Positions 1 to 7,675 of a DNA stretch of 64,000 nucleotides are shown one piece after another. Within the stretch, counting starts at the first letter, position 1. Each line of letters opens with the position of its first letter. A program made the translations under genes and the position numbers. Source of the DNA: Blastocystis hominis (Eukaryota > Sar > Bigyra > Opalinata > Blastocystidae); assembly GCF_000151665.1 (NCBI RefSeq), contig NW_013171860.1, positions 1 through 64,000 on the forward strand, given 5' to 3'. The notes under the pieces are model-generated. The model did no database searches, was not told where the DNA came from, and saw only the letters and a program-made list of their open reading frames with translations.

Positions 1-1
1 A

Positions 2-259
2 GATCTTACGACATTGTTGTTATCCTATGGATACGCACGGTGTTCCCACGAAGTAGGAGGACTTGCGGGACAAAGTCCCGCCGGGGAAGGTTCGCTTCCC
101 CGAAACATTGCTGAACTCCGTGCTTTCAATGAGAATATCTATGATATCGAAGGTCATCGTGTGATGACATTAGGTGGTGGTATAATTCTCATTGATATCG
201 ATGGTGTTGCATTTGATCAACTCGAATGTGTATCGGGTAAACGATTACCGCCAAAGTAA
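2..259 (+). CDS. 3' end of an unknown viral gene, open at the window edge
   Basis: This reading frame is open from the first bases of the window to a TAA at 257-259, so it is the C-terminal part of a longer gene that begins to the left. I do not recognise the product. About residues 20-34 of the visible part are encoded by two adjacent palindromes (65-102) of the same kind as those found between genes elsewhere in this element, so they are translated in frame as a Gly/Ser/Pro-rich insert. The following 50 residues look like an ordinary small alpha/beta region with a run of Ile and Asp. The neighbouring gene at 353-1654 is convergent. It could alternatively be a decayed gene whose frame stayed open by chance. 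Confidence 0.45.
   Translation, partial: DLTTLLLSYGYARCSHEVGGLAGQSPAGEGSLPRNIAELRAFNENIYDIEGHRVMTLGGGIILIDIDGVAFDQLECVSGKRLPPK
65..102. repeat. Two adjacent perfect palindromes inside a reading frame
   Basis: The first hairpin has a 7-bp stem (65-71 with 75-81) and a 3-nt AAA loop. The second has an 8-bp stem (82-89 with 95-102) and a 5-nt loop. They abut directly, as do the intergenic copies at 305-342. This is the only place in the element where such hairpins fall within an open reading frame. Confidence 0.8.
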
Positions 260-304
260 AAGACTGGAAGCTATGGTTTCTAAGTCGCCCTTATTTCACT
301 TTGT

Positions 305-342
305 GGGAAGCCGAAGGCTTCCCGGGGCGACTTTGTCGCCCC
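305..342. repeat. Palindrome pair between convergent viral genes
   Basis: There are two perfect 8-bp stems with 3-nt loops: GGGAAGCC/GGCTTCCC (305-323) and GGGGCGAC/GTCGCCCC (324-342), joined end to end at a CCCGGGG junction. They lie in the 93-bp gap between the stops of two convergent genes. They could therefore act as a two-way 3'-end signal, by analogy with the hairpin rule known for Mimivirus transcripts. The function is an inference. Confidence 0.85.
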
Positions 343-352
343 ACTTTGTCCC

Positions 353-1654
353 TTAAAGTTCGACGATGGTTACCTGGAAATTTGAATATGTATGGGATAT
401 CGTCGTATCACCACTGCGTGTTACAACGAGCGATAGTGCACCGTCCTTTGTCGGTGTAACAATCGATGTGCCAGACACATTCATTGTTGGGGTTGGGTTG
501 TCAAGTGTTGTCTTCAGCAACGTTGCTTGAGACGTAGTGATTACCAAGGTCGGCGTGTCTGTAAAGCCTACGAATGCCTGTTCGTAGTTACCACACTTGA
601 GACTCAAATCGATCGTGACCAGATACTTGCTGTTCGAAGATAACATGAGCCCTTCCGTCAAGTTCGAATTGTCTGATCCGAGATACTCGGACACGACACT
701 GTGACCGCTGCCTGACCAGGTGTACGTGAACGTCTTGGAGAGCTTGGCAGGCGGTGTTGAAAAGGACACACCACTGCTAGATACATTCAAGACGTACGAT
801 CCTGCTGTGGACGGTAAGGTCAACTTGCTCACACCCGCTCCATCGTTGATCACGATACACCGCTCCGTGCTAGTGCAGCCGAGGATGTCCTGGTAGATGG
901 TAGAGGCGTCAAGGACGCTCGTCGTGGGTACTTCATTATTTGTTTCCTTCTTGAATACAAAATAACCAGAAGAAACACCCATTGCAGGTACGGTTACACC
1001 ATATGCAGTATTATCCTTGTAAGCAATGAGACACATGTTTGTCGATTGTACACCGAGGGTATCGTGGAATAGAGTTGAGGCGTTCAATGTCTCGAATGTG
1101 TACTGAATTCCGAAAGCCCCAGCCTCTACTCCTTTCAGGATGTACGTCCCGGACTGATCTGGCAGGAACAGATCTTTACGAGTGCTCGTTGTTGAGTTCC
1201 AGTTGGCAATCGCGAACTTGTTCGATGTGGTACCGAGGCCGATAGCCGTGTTGATCGTAGTCGCACTGAATAACAGGAACGAAGGATTGCCATCTTCGTC
1301 CATGTTCAGCACGTACTTGCCACTACTAGGCAGATCGAGCTCTCCGAATGTGCTATTGTTGATAAAGTACGGAATCGTGCCTTTGGAATCAATGGTAATC
1401 GCCTGGTTGTCACTGCCTTTGAAGTACGAATTGTCGAGCGTGGTGAACTCTTCAGGCTGCTCAGGTACTACGGCACCCGAATCAACCCAGGTGAAGTCGT
1501 TGTTGTAATTGCTGAGCACGAAGGTGCCATTCCCACTTGGTAGTGGAAAGGTCTTGAATGCTCCATTATGGTAGTACTGGAGACCATTCGTCATCTCCTT
1601 GCGTTTGAACACTCCATTCTGGAGATATACAAGTTTCTCTGCTGTGCTTGACAT
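353..1654 (-). CDS. Fibre-like repeat virion protein
   Basis: This is a 433-residue protein rich in Ser, Thr, Gly, Asn and aromatic residues, with no transmembrane segment. It is built of imperfect repeats of about 40-70 residues that end in a signature such as LPSSGKYVLN, LPDQSGTYIL or LPSTAGSYVL. These are spaced by variable strand-rich stretches naming Thr-Thr/Ser-Thr. The last ~120 residues lack the repeat and look like a beta-sandwich knob. Such stalk-plus-head layouts are typical of receptor-binding fibres, and that role is inferred from architecture, not homology. The start lies in TAAATG, 38 bp from the divergent start of the capsid gene, so the two probably share a promoter region. 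Its 3' end faces the palindrome pair at 305-342. Confidence 0.5.
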   Translation of the reverse strand: MSSTAEKLVYLQNGVFKRKEMTNGLQYYHNGAFKTFPLPSGNGTFVLSNYNNDFTWVDSGAVVPEQPEEFTTLDNSYFKGSDNQAITIDSKGTIPYFINNSTFGELDLPSSGKYVLNMDEDGNPSFLLFSATTINTAIGLGTTSNKFAIANWNSTTSTRKDLFLPDQSGTYILKGVEAGAFGIQYTFETLNASTLFHDTLGVQSTNMCLIAYKDNTAYGVTVPAMGVSSGYFVFKKETNNEVPTTSVLDASTIYQDILGCTSTERCIVINDGAGVSKLTLPSTAGSYVLNVSSSGVSFSTPPAKLSKTFTYTWSGSGHSVVSEYLGSDNSNLTEGLMLSSNSKYLVTIDLSLKCGNYEQAFVGFTDTPTLVITTSQATLLKTTLDNPTPTMNVSGTSIVTPTKDGALSLVVTRSGDTTISHTYSNFQVTIVEL

Positions 1655-1692
1655 TTATTATATAGCGAGAACGATTTTTCTCCCTATAGTAA
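1655..1692. promoter_or_regulatory. Divergent viral promoter region
   Basis: These 38 bp separate the start codons of the fibre-like gene (-) and the capsid gene (+). Both ATGs sit in TAAATG, and the region carries an AT-rich TATATAA stretch on the minus side. It resembles poxvirus late promoters, in which TAAAT(G) is the initiator. Promoter activity is inferred. Confidence 0.5.
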
Positions 1693-2994
1693 ATGGCTAC
1701 TACAATTCCTCCTGTGCATAACTACGAATCGCAGATTGTGTTCAGCAATCAGTACAATAACATCAAGTCGACCGATGTGATCAATTGGACGATCGCACCA
1801 TCCGGTGATGACGTGTACTTCAATCTGTACAAGTCTCGAATGACGTTCAAGCTCAAGATCACCGGGTTGGCAAATAATGCTAGCAGTTCACCCAAGGATA
1901 TCTATGTTCCGGTGAAGAAGAACATGTCGGGTATCGTGAACAACACGAAGGTCACGTACACCTACTGAAATGGTGAGAACTTGGCGTCCTTGCCTCTGAG
2001 TGCTGACAATGAAAACATCGGTCAGATTCGGTCTCTGTTGAATGCACTCACAGACAACAAGAACACCCATACGGTAAACGAATGTCTGAAGGAGCTGTCC
2101 TACATCTACTACGATGCATTGGACTACGATACAACCGATAAAACCGTGAGAGCTGCGGCTATCATGAATCGACCTTATAGTGGCAAGTTGTTCTACAACA
2201 GGCTCAAGTTCGTACAACCAGCTGGTCAGACTTATGCAACCACGACGATCAATGTGAACTTTGCGGATATCTTCGAAGGATGTTCTCAGGAACGATTCAT
2301 CAATCTCACACAGATGGATGCTCAGATCTATCCAACGAACGACGATGCTTACTTCTACATCAATGGAACCAATATCAAGACCGCGGATACCCCGGATGGT
2401 GCAGAGAACGACACGGCTTTCACCGGTGTGTATTTCGATACATGTACGCTGTGGTATCACAGTTACAAGACGAGCGATGATTCCACCTTCGATCCTGAAG
2501 ACACGCAGTTGGTGAAGAACCAGATCATGACCAAAACGTTCAATATTACTCCTGGCGGTAACAATAGTAAAACTTTCATCGATGATCGTGTGTTGGTCAA
2601 CTTCCCCGTCAAGATGATGTTCATGATGTTCACGGATAAAAATGGTGATTTCTCATCACTCAAAAATATTCGGGTTAGTCGGATCTCATTGAACATCGCT
2701 GGTGAACAGAAGCGTATCATCAATGTGGACAACACGAACACACCTGATGGAATTGATCACACGTTCTTCGAATGGATGGACTATCTTTGCAATAGTCGTT
2801 CCGATGAGTACGACACGCTGTTGACGTACAAGACCTGGTTGAATCAGTTCCGCATCTTCGCCTTCCCGTTGGCCGAGTGGTTCCCGATGCGAGCATCGAA
2901 TCAGATCCAGTTCGAAATCGATTTTGAGGAAAAACATACAGATCCTTTCCAGATGCACCTCATCATGATCCGTGCCAACACGGTGGGAGCGTAA
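1693..2994 (+). CDS. Candidate double-jelly-roll major capsid protein, broken by one in-frame TGA
   Basis: The frame runs 433 codons from an ATG in TAAATG to TAA, but codon 92 (1966-1968) is TGA. Sequence on both sides stays open and reads as one protein: a strand-rich start, then a pattern with a Pro-Val and an Asn-Gly-Glu turn followed by a helix, as in Polinton/virophage capsid proteins, then a long strand-rich second half. Length (about 430) is on the short side for the family. The position beside the packaging ATPase also fits. TGA is a real stop elsewhere in the element (the ATPase ends in TGA at 5122-5124), so general recoding is unlikely. A single nonsense mutation, a sequencing error or readthrough are the alternatives. 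The assignment as capsid rests on pattern and context, not on an alignment. Confidence 0.6.
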
Positions 2995-3023
2995 GGGGAG
3001 CCGCAGGTTTGTATGGTAACTTT

Positions 3024-3109
3024 GAGGCGACTTCGTGGGAAGCCGAAGGCTTCCCGGGGCGATGTACATCGCCCCCTTCGTCGCCTCGGGAGGCATCTGC
3101 GATGCCTCC
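3024..3109. repeat. Nested palindrome array (three-way junction plus extra hairpin)
   Basis: An outer stem GAGGCGAC (3024-3031) with GTCGCCTC (3080-3087) encloses two perfect hairpins. One is an 8-bp stem with a GAA loop (3037-3055), and the other is a 20-bp perfect palindrome with no loop (3056-3075). A further 9-bp stem with a TGC loop follows at 3089-3109. The array begins 30 bp after the capsid gene's TAA and lies upstream of the next gene on the same strand, so it could separate two transcripts. Confidence 0.85.
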
Positions 3110-3155
3110 ATAACTAATATCACTTAAAGATTTCAATAAATAAATATAAATAGAT

Positions 3156-3692
3156 ATGAGCAACAAGATTCAGGTTTTCGATCTTTCCAACACTTCTAAC
3201 ATTTCTCTCACTTCCACTGGATTCAAGAAAGAAGGCGAATCGGCTAAGTATGTTTGCAAGATCACCGATGCTACCATTGTTTTCGTGGGTGACAACTCGA
3301 AGTTCGAAACAGACAAGAAGAAACTGCTCAACACTATCTCCATCACACTGCCCAAGGAGCAATCGGAAGAGTTCAAAAGAATTCTTGATGAGACGAAGAG
3401 AGATAGTCGATCGTACAGTGAATACGAAGGTGAGATCCAGTTCAAAGTGAAATTGAGTCCGAACACGAAGATCGTGAATAACGACAAGAAACCGATCAAG
3501 ATCGATCTACGAAATGTACCCTGTACTGATCTTCGCGAATACAAGGATGCAACGATCGATCTTGTGGTGACCGGGGAGAGCAAGGAGTTCACGAGTAAGA
3601 CTAATGGGGAGAAATTCTCCTTCACCTCACTCAGCGCAACCCAAATCAAAGTCAAGTGCATGAATAGTGTATACGAGTGTGATTTCTTATAG
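3156..3692 (+). CDS. Unknown viral protein, all-beta with basic surface
   Basis: This 178-residue protein lies between the capsid and packaging ATPase genes on the same strand. It has alternating short hydrophobic strands and many Lys/Asp/Glu/Ser/Thr residues, one helical stretch near residues 65-85, and no signal peptide or membrane segment. A C-terminal motif (about residues 130-165) of two long strands around a Lys-Thr-Asn-Gly-Glu turn would fit an OB-fold single-stranded DNA-binding protein. A small capsid protein is equally possible from its place in the block. Its start codon is one of the few in the element not in TAAATG (it is GATATG). The stop codon's last base is the first base of the hairpin at 3692-3710. 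Confidence 0.55.
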   Translation: MSNKIQVFDLSNTSNISLTSTGFKKEGESAKYVCKITDATIVFVGDNSKFETDKKKLLNTISITLPKEQSEEFKRILDETKRDSRSYSEYEGEIQFKVKLSPNTKIVNNDKKPIKIDLRNVPCTDLREYKDATIDLVVTGESKEFTSKTNGEKFSFTSLSATQIKVKCMNSVYECDFL

Positions 3693-3710
3693 GGGAGGCT
3701 TTGCCTCCCC
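3692..3710. repeat. Single palindrome at a viral gene end
   Basis: This is a perfect 8-bp stem GGGGAGGC/GCCTCCCC with a TTT loop that begins on the last base of the upstream stop codon. It stands 64 bp before the ATPase start. Confidence 0.85.
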
Positions 3711-3774
3711 TCTTGTAAGTAGGGGCGACAATGACTATCTTTTTTCACTTTGGTCACCATGCATACCAAAGTAA

Positions 3775-5124
3775 ATGGAAGATAGTCCGTACATTCCCAA
3801 CATTGATACAACATTGCTCGCTATCAAGAACCGAATAAGACGATTTAACCATCGATGTCCGTATAACAACAAACGATTGACAAGAAGAACAGAAAATACG
3901 CTCAATCAAGCCGAAGTAATGCAGGATACCATCAAACAACGGATGGAGAATGAAACCGATGAAGAGAAGAGCAAGCAATATGCCAAAATACTGCGAGAAC
4001 TAGCCGACTACATCCAACCAGAGCAAACCATTGACGAGCAATTGCAGGATCTTCGACAGAACAAGGAAAGCATGGGCATTATGAAGTTCGACTGGGAACT
4101 TGATTGTCAGGATACATTCCTCAATCAATTCACACTCATCATTGCTCCTTCCAAGTCGGGTAAGTCGTTCCTCATCAACCAGTTGTGCTACGAGATACCT
4201 CATTCGTTCGACAAGATCTGCTTCTTCATGGGAAAGGTAAGCTATGAAAACAAGTGTCCACAAGTGCTCAAACATGTCGCCAACAAAGCAGGCATCAAGA
4301 CACAATGGATCAACACGGACGGAGGGGGATCGGAGATTCCCCCTTTCACGGATAGCGAGGACGTCGCGTACAAACAATTGAATGAGGATGGATCAAGTGT
4401 GGCGATCTACAACGACACCACATATCCGTCCATTTACATCTTCGACGACTTGTACACGAAGCCGAACGATCACTGGGTGGTGAACTTCATGGACACCATG
4501 GCTTGCATGAGTCGACATCGAAAGACCAGTTGTTTCATTGCATTCCAAGGATTCTCTCGATTGAGCAACAAGATCATCGATAATGCCACTCGGATCTTCT
4601 TGTACTATGACATCCTTGGACGAGATGATTTGTGGCGCAAAATGAAAATACCACCACCGAGTAATCTATCCGAGGTACTTCGTGATATCCAGATGGGCAT
4701 GCACACACGATGGTACTACTTGGATGACGATTCGTTAGTCGAGTATGTCCCATACGAACTGAGTAGCAAACAACAGGCAATCAACAAACTGCGATCGAAG
4801 TTACCGAAGGCATTGAGTGATGAACGAAAGAGGAAGGAAGTGGAAGAGAAACAACGACAAGTACAGCAACTCGAACAAGAATTGGGGCGTACGAAGCCGA
4901 CCACGCAAACCAAAGTGAATAAGGCACGCACATACAATCTCTTGGACATCAAAGAGGCCGTTGAAATCAAACCACAGGACTACAGCAAATCCATCAACAC
5001 CAAGGAATTCCAGTTCGTACAGAAACCGAAGGATGGCATTGCAAACTATACGAGCGAAGATACCAACAGCCGCCAAGGTAAAAAGGGCAAGCGTGGCTTA
5101 CGTTCCAAGTACGACTTGACATGA
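3775..5124 (+). CDS. FtsK/HerA-type DNA-packaging ATPase
   Basis: This is a 449-residue protein. A helical N-terminal region of about 120 residues leads into a P-loop domain. Walker A is APSKSGKS at about residues 124-131, and Walker B is YIFDDL at about 221-226 with the two acidic residues in place. These are followed by a conserved Asn/Asp-rich helix and a Gln in a strand (FIAFQG) suited to sensing nucleotide. The last 100 residues form a charged coiled coil and a basic tail. In Polintons, virophages and Polinton-like viruses this enzyme pumps the genome into preformed capsids. The gene sits next to the capsid gene, as usual for such viruses. The start is in CAAAGTAAATG. It is convergent with the KilA-N gene, with only 49 bp between stops. 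Confidence 0.85.
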   Translation: MEDSPYIPNIDTTLLAIKNRIRRFNHRCPYNNKRLTRRTENTLNQAEVMQDTIKQRMENETDEEKSKQYAKILRELADYIQPEQTIDEQLQDLRQNKESMGIMKFDWELDCQDTFLNQFTLIIAPSKSGKSFLINQLCYEIPHSFDKICFFMGKVSYENKCPQVLKHVANKAGIKTQWINTDGGGSEIPPFTDSEDVAYKQLNEDGSSVAIYNDTTYPSIYIFDDLYTKPNDHWVVNFMDTMACMSRHRKTSCFIAFQGFSRLSNKIIDNATRIFLYYDILGRDDLWRKMKIPPPSNLSEVLRDIQMGMHTRWYYLDDDSLVEYVPYELSSKQQAINKLRSKLPKALSDERKRKEVEEKQRQVQQLEQELGRTKPTTQTKVNKARTYNLLDIKEAVEIKPQDYSKSINTKEFQFVQKPKDGIANYTSEDTNSRQGKKGKRGLRSKYDLT

Positions 5125-5150
5125 TGCCCAAAGTGAAATAGGATGACGTC

Positions 5151-5166
5151 TTTTTTTTTTTTTTTT
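5151..5166. repeat. T16 tract between convergent viral genes
   Basis: Sixteen consecutive T lie in the 49-bp gap between the stops of the ATPase and KilA-N genes. This is a convergent border without GGG..CCC hairpins. The tract could serve as a 3'-end signal for the plus-strand transcript, or simply be a slippage-prone repeat. Confidence 0.6.
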
Positions 5167-5173
5167 ACTTTGG

Positions 5174-6043
5174 CTATCTTTCGTCCAAGTCAGGACGCCA
5201 ACCTAGGCCAACACGAGTCTGCTTTGCTCTCGAGCATAACATTGGTTCAATAGATTGTTTATTGCTTTTCCAGGTATCCAGTGGAATCATGTAATGATTC
5301 TTACGTTTCTTTGATCCACCATACTTCTCGCAAATGGACTCAAGGATCTCATTGATCTCATCACAAAAACTGAATCCATTCGGTAAATCCTTAACACTGT
5401 ATACACAAGAACGACCATCCTTCTTCATTCTAGAACATGCCTTGTTCCATTGATTCTCATTCGAATATTGGGAAAAGATATGAACAGTATCATCTTCAAC
5501 TTTATACGTGATATAATAGTACCATTGCTGTCCTGCTTTATTTGGTACACGGCGATTCTTCAATTCCTTGTTCTCATGGATCATCTCTTCGTTTGCACGT
5601 CTCAGCTCTTCGTTTGCCTTTCGAAGGTAGTCATTGTCCTCCTGTCGAAGACGTGTTAGGAATCTATACACATCGCAGGCAAATGCAGGATCGGCCCACA
5701 TAAGGCAAGCATGGAGCAGCTCCTCGCAAATGATGTAACCCTTGTTTGTACCGACAGACGATGATGTCGTGATGTATTGAATCACATCGCAAATATCAAA
5801 CTTGTCATTTTGACCCTGTTGACCACCTTCAGACCGTACGGGAGAATTCTCACGTACACTTTTTGCCATGTGTTCGATCAATTCTTGGGTTTGTTGGTTT
5901 CGTAAGTAATCAGTAAATCGCTTGTTTGTTCCGTGCTTCTCGTTGTACTGTCTCAACAAATCAGAGACAAGGTACATTCGAATACCATTATCAAGACACA
6001 TGCGGATCTTGTAGTCGTAGAAGTCAATCTCTTCGAATTTCAT
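5174..6043 (-). CDS. KilA-N-type DNA-binding protein
   Basis: This is a 289-residue protein. Residues 1-130 match the KilA-N pattern of large DNA viruses and phages: an N-terminal strand pair, a helix with YLVSDLLRQYN, an Arg/Asn-rich turn, and a GYIICEELLHACLMWADPAF helix pair (about 100-125). A charged coiled coil follows (about 130-165). The C-terminal 120 residues have aromatic-rich strands (QQWYYYITYK) and end in a basic segment, a layout seen in Bro/KilA-N proteins with a second viral domain that I cannot name. KilA-N proteins bind DNA and often act in regulation or host interaction. The start codon is in TATAAATG with an AT-rich upstream stretch. The family call is by pattern. Confidence 0.75.
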   Translation of the reverse strand: MKFEEIDFYDYKIRMCLDNGIRMYLVSDLLRQYNEKHGTNKRFTDYLRNQQTQELIEHMAKSVRENSPVRSEGGQQGQNDKFDICDVIQYITTSSSVGTNKGYIICEELLHACLMWADPAFACDVYRFLTRLRQEDNDYLRKANEELRRANEEMIHENKELKNRRVPNKAGQQWYYYITYKVEDDTVHIFSQYSNENQWNKACSRMKKDGRSCVYSVKDLPNGFSFCDEINEILESICEKYGGSKKRKNHYMIPLDTWKSNKQSIEPMLCSRAKQTRVGLGWRPDLDER

Positions 6044-6091
6044 TTATATTTGTATTTATGTTTTGAATTCTTTAAGAACAATAGTTATCCC

Positions 6092-6481
6092 CTACAACCT
6101 CTGGATAGCCGGGTCAACAGCGTCGTGCGTGTACAAGTGAAGGAGTGCCAGGTAGCCACAGTTGTTGGCAAAGATCGACTGGTATTTCACTTTGTTCACA
6201 CGGAATACACGGTTCGTACCTGTCAACGGGAAGTCATTCATCTCACCAAAGCTGTCCTGGTAGTTCAGCGTGCCATCGGGTTCGCGGAAGCAAGACACAA
6301 AATGACCGAGGCTTCCTCCGTCTTCAAAGGGTATCCAGATGATGCAATTCGCTGGTTCTTTGTACTTCTTTGCCAAGGACTTGTACTTGTCCAATTCCAT
6401 CACATCGAAGTCGGGTATCTCGAGTTGCTTGGCCAGATTTCGAACTTCATCGAAAGTCATTGGTTCAGCATCCACATTCAT
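6092..6481 (-). CDS. Adenain-type cysteine protease (virion maturation)
   Basis: This is a 129-residue protein with the Ulp1/adenain catalytic order His-Asp-Gln-Cys: His60 in GHFVSC, Asp76 in NYQDSFGE, a candidate oxyanion Gln101, and Cys108 in NNCGYLALLHL. In adenoviruses, Polintons, virophages and African swine fever virus this enzyme cuts virion precursor proteins after Gly-Gly. The neighbouring upstream gene on the same strand (6505-7542) is full of Gly-Gly-Ala sites and is the obvious candidate substrate. The frame is open upstream of the annotated ATG into that gene's last codons, so the true start could lie a few codons earlier. The length is shorter than adenovirus protease (about 200). 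Confidence 0.85.
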   Translation of the reverse strand: MNVDAEPMTFDEVRNLAKQLEIPDFDVMELDKYKSLAKKYKEPANCIIWIPFEDGGSLGHFVSCFREPDGTLNYQDSFGEMNDFPLTGTNRVFRVNKVKYQSIFANNCGYLALLHLYTHDAVDPAIQRL

Positions 6482-6504
6482 GTATCCATGCTTGTATAGC
6501 CTAC

Positions 6505-7542
6505 CTAATACACTCTTCTTCGGATCACTGACTTCTCTATCTTGTTCTCGTTCTGTGGAAGGGCTGTGAGGATGCGATTCTTTTTTTTCGCCGGGACTGC
6601 CATTGCGTTCACCTCGTCCGAGAGGTCCGAAATGTCGTACCCAGTGCCGGCTTTGCTTTCCTTACCTTGGAGTCTATTGGCGACATCGGTTATCCCTTCT
6701 TTTGTCATGTCGCCTACTACATTCGCGATCTGTTTCACGGTGTCCGATCCTGTCTTGTTGCTCACATAGTTCACACCCTTGTTGATCGCGTTATTCGCAG
6801 CATTCGTGCCAGCATTGACCAGAATATCGGTGATGGGTTTCAACTTCTCGGCATTGTTGTCGTACCAACCTTTGATCTTGTTCCAAGCATTCTTGAAGAA
6901 CGTGCCAACACGACTTGAACCGGCGTACAAGGCTCCACCTCGGACTTCAATGTTTTTACTTTGTCGTTCAATGGCTTTCATGGTCTTCAACACATCGTCG
7001 TAGTCGCTAGGGTTGATTCCATTGAGGAACACAGCAGAAGCTCCTCCGAATTTGAGTGCACCTCCCTCCTTACCCTTCACTAGCTCTTTGAGACTCGAGA
7101 TGATCTGTGGAGCCATCTGAATGAGCGCTGGGATGATCGTGGCAGCGATGGTACCAAGTGCTCCGCCTTTCTTTAGTCCGGTCAGCTCGTTCATCAATTG
7201 CGCTTCATTGAATGCCAGTGCTCCTCCGGGTTTACAACTTCCTCCTGCTGCTCCACCTTCCTTGAAGCCAATGGCTCCACCGGTGTCCTTGGGGGAGGCA
7301 ACAGCGTTGCCTCCCGGGTGACCGTTGGTCGCCCCATTGAAGCCAATGGCACCAGCACTTTTCGCTGGAGCTCGCTTCGGTGATCGTTTCTTGGCTCTCT
7401 TTGGTGTGTTGTTTACTGGTGCTTCGAGTTCCTTGTGTAGATTCAATGTCTTGCGTCGATCCACAATCGTTCCACTATCCTGTTCTCGGAAATCGGGTTC
7501 GCCATAGAAAGCAGATATATCAACAGTGAATGGAATTGCCAT
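6505..7542 (-). CDS. Basic Gly-Gly-Ala-rich virion precursor, likely protease substrate
   Basis: This is a 345-residue protein. After about 50 residues comes a strongly basic patch (KRAKKRSPKRAPAK) suited to DNA condensation. Then comes a Gly/Ala-rich stretch with at least seven GGA sites, often as GGA-(I/L)-x-F. Two GGA sites bracket a hydrophobic, amphipathic segment of about 35 residues, reminiscent of adenovirus pVI/pX peptides. A second amphipathic region with FFKNAWNKIKGWY follows, and the C terminus is basic (IRRRVY). The gene lies 23 bp upstream of the protease gene on the same strand. I infer a core/minor capsid precursor cut by that protease. No family match can be proven by eye. 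The start is in CATAAATG. Confidence 0.65.
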   Translation of the reverse strand: MAIPFTVDISAFYGEPDFREQDSGTIVDRRKTLNLHKELEAPVNNTPKRAKKRSPKRAPAKSAGAIGFNGATNGHPGGNAVASPKDTGGAIGFKEGGAAGGSCKPGGALAFNEAQLMNELTGLKKGGALGTIAATIIPALIQMAPQIISSLKELVKGKEGGALKFGGASAVFLNGINPSDYDDVLKTMKAIERQSKNIEVRGGALYAGSSRVGTFFKNAWNKIKGWYDNNAEKLKPITDILVNAGTNAANNAINKGVNYVSNKTGSDTVKQIANVVGDMTKEGITDVANRLQGKESKAGTGYDISDLSDEVNAMAVPAKKKNRILTALPQNENKIEKSVIRRRVY

Positions 7543-7551
7543 TTATGTATG

Positions 7552-7638
7552 GGGGAAATCGTAGATTTCCCCGGGGCGACTTAGTCGCCCCTATGAATGG
7601 GGAGAATTTCATTCTCCCCGGGGAAGCAGCGCTTCCCC
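7552..7638. repeat. Array of four palindromes between co-directed viral genes
   Basis: Four perfect hairpins lie in a row: 9-bp stem 7552-7572, 8-bp stem 7573-7591, 9-bp stem 7599-7619 and 8-bp stem 7620-7638, each with a 3-nt loop. All start with GGGG and end with CCCC, but their inner bases differ while pairing is kept, which argues that the stem matters more than the sequence. The array sits between the stop of the 788-residue gene and the start of the GGA-rich gene. Confidence 0.9.
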
Positions 7639-7675
7639 ATGCCTACAAAGTGAAAAGAATATTGTCCGTCTTCAT

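Noticed and set aside
1693-2994. TGA recoded as Trp in the viral element
   Set aside because: The ATPase gene of the same element ends at TGA and TGG is used for Trp throughout, so a general recoding is unsupported.
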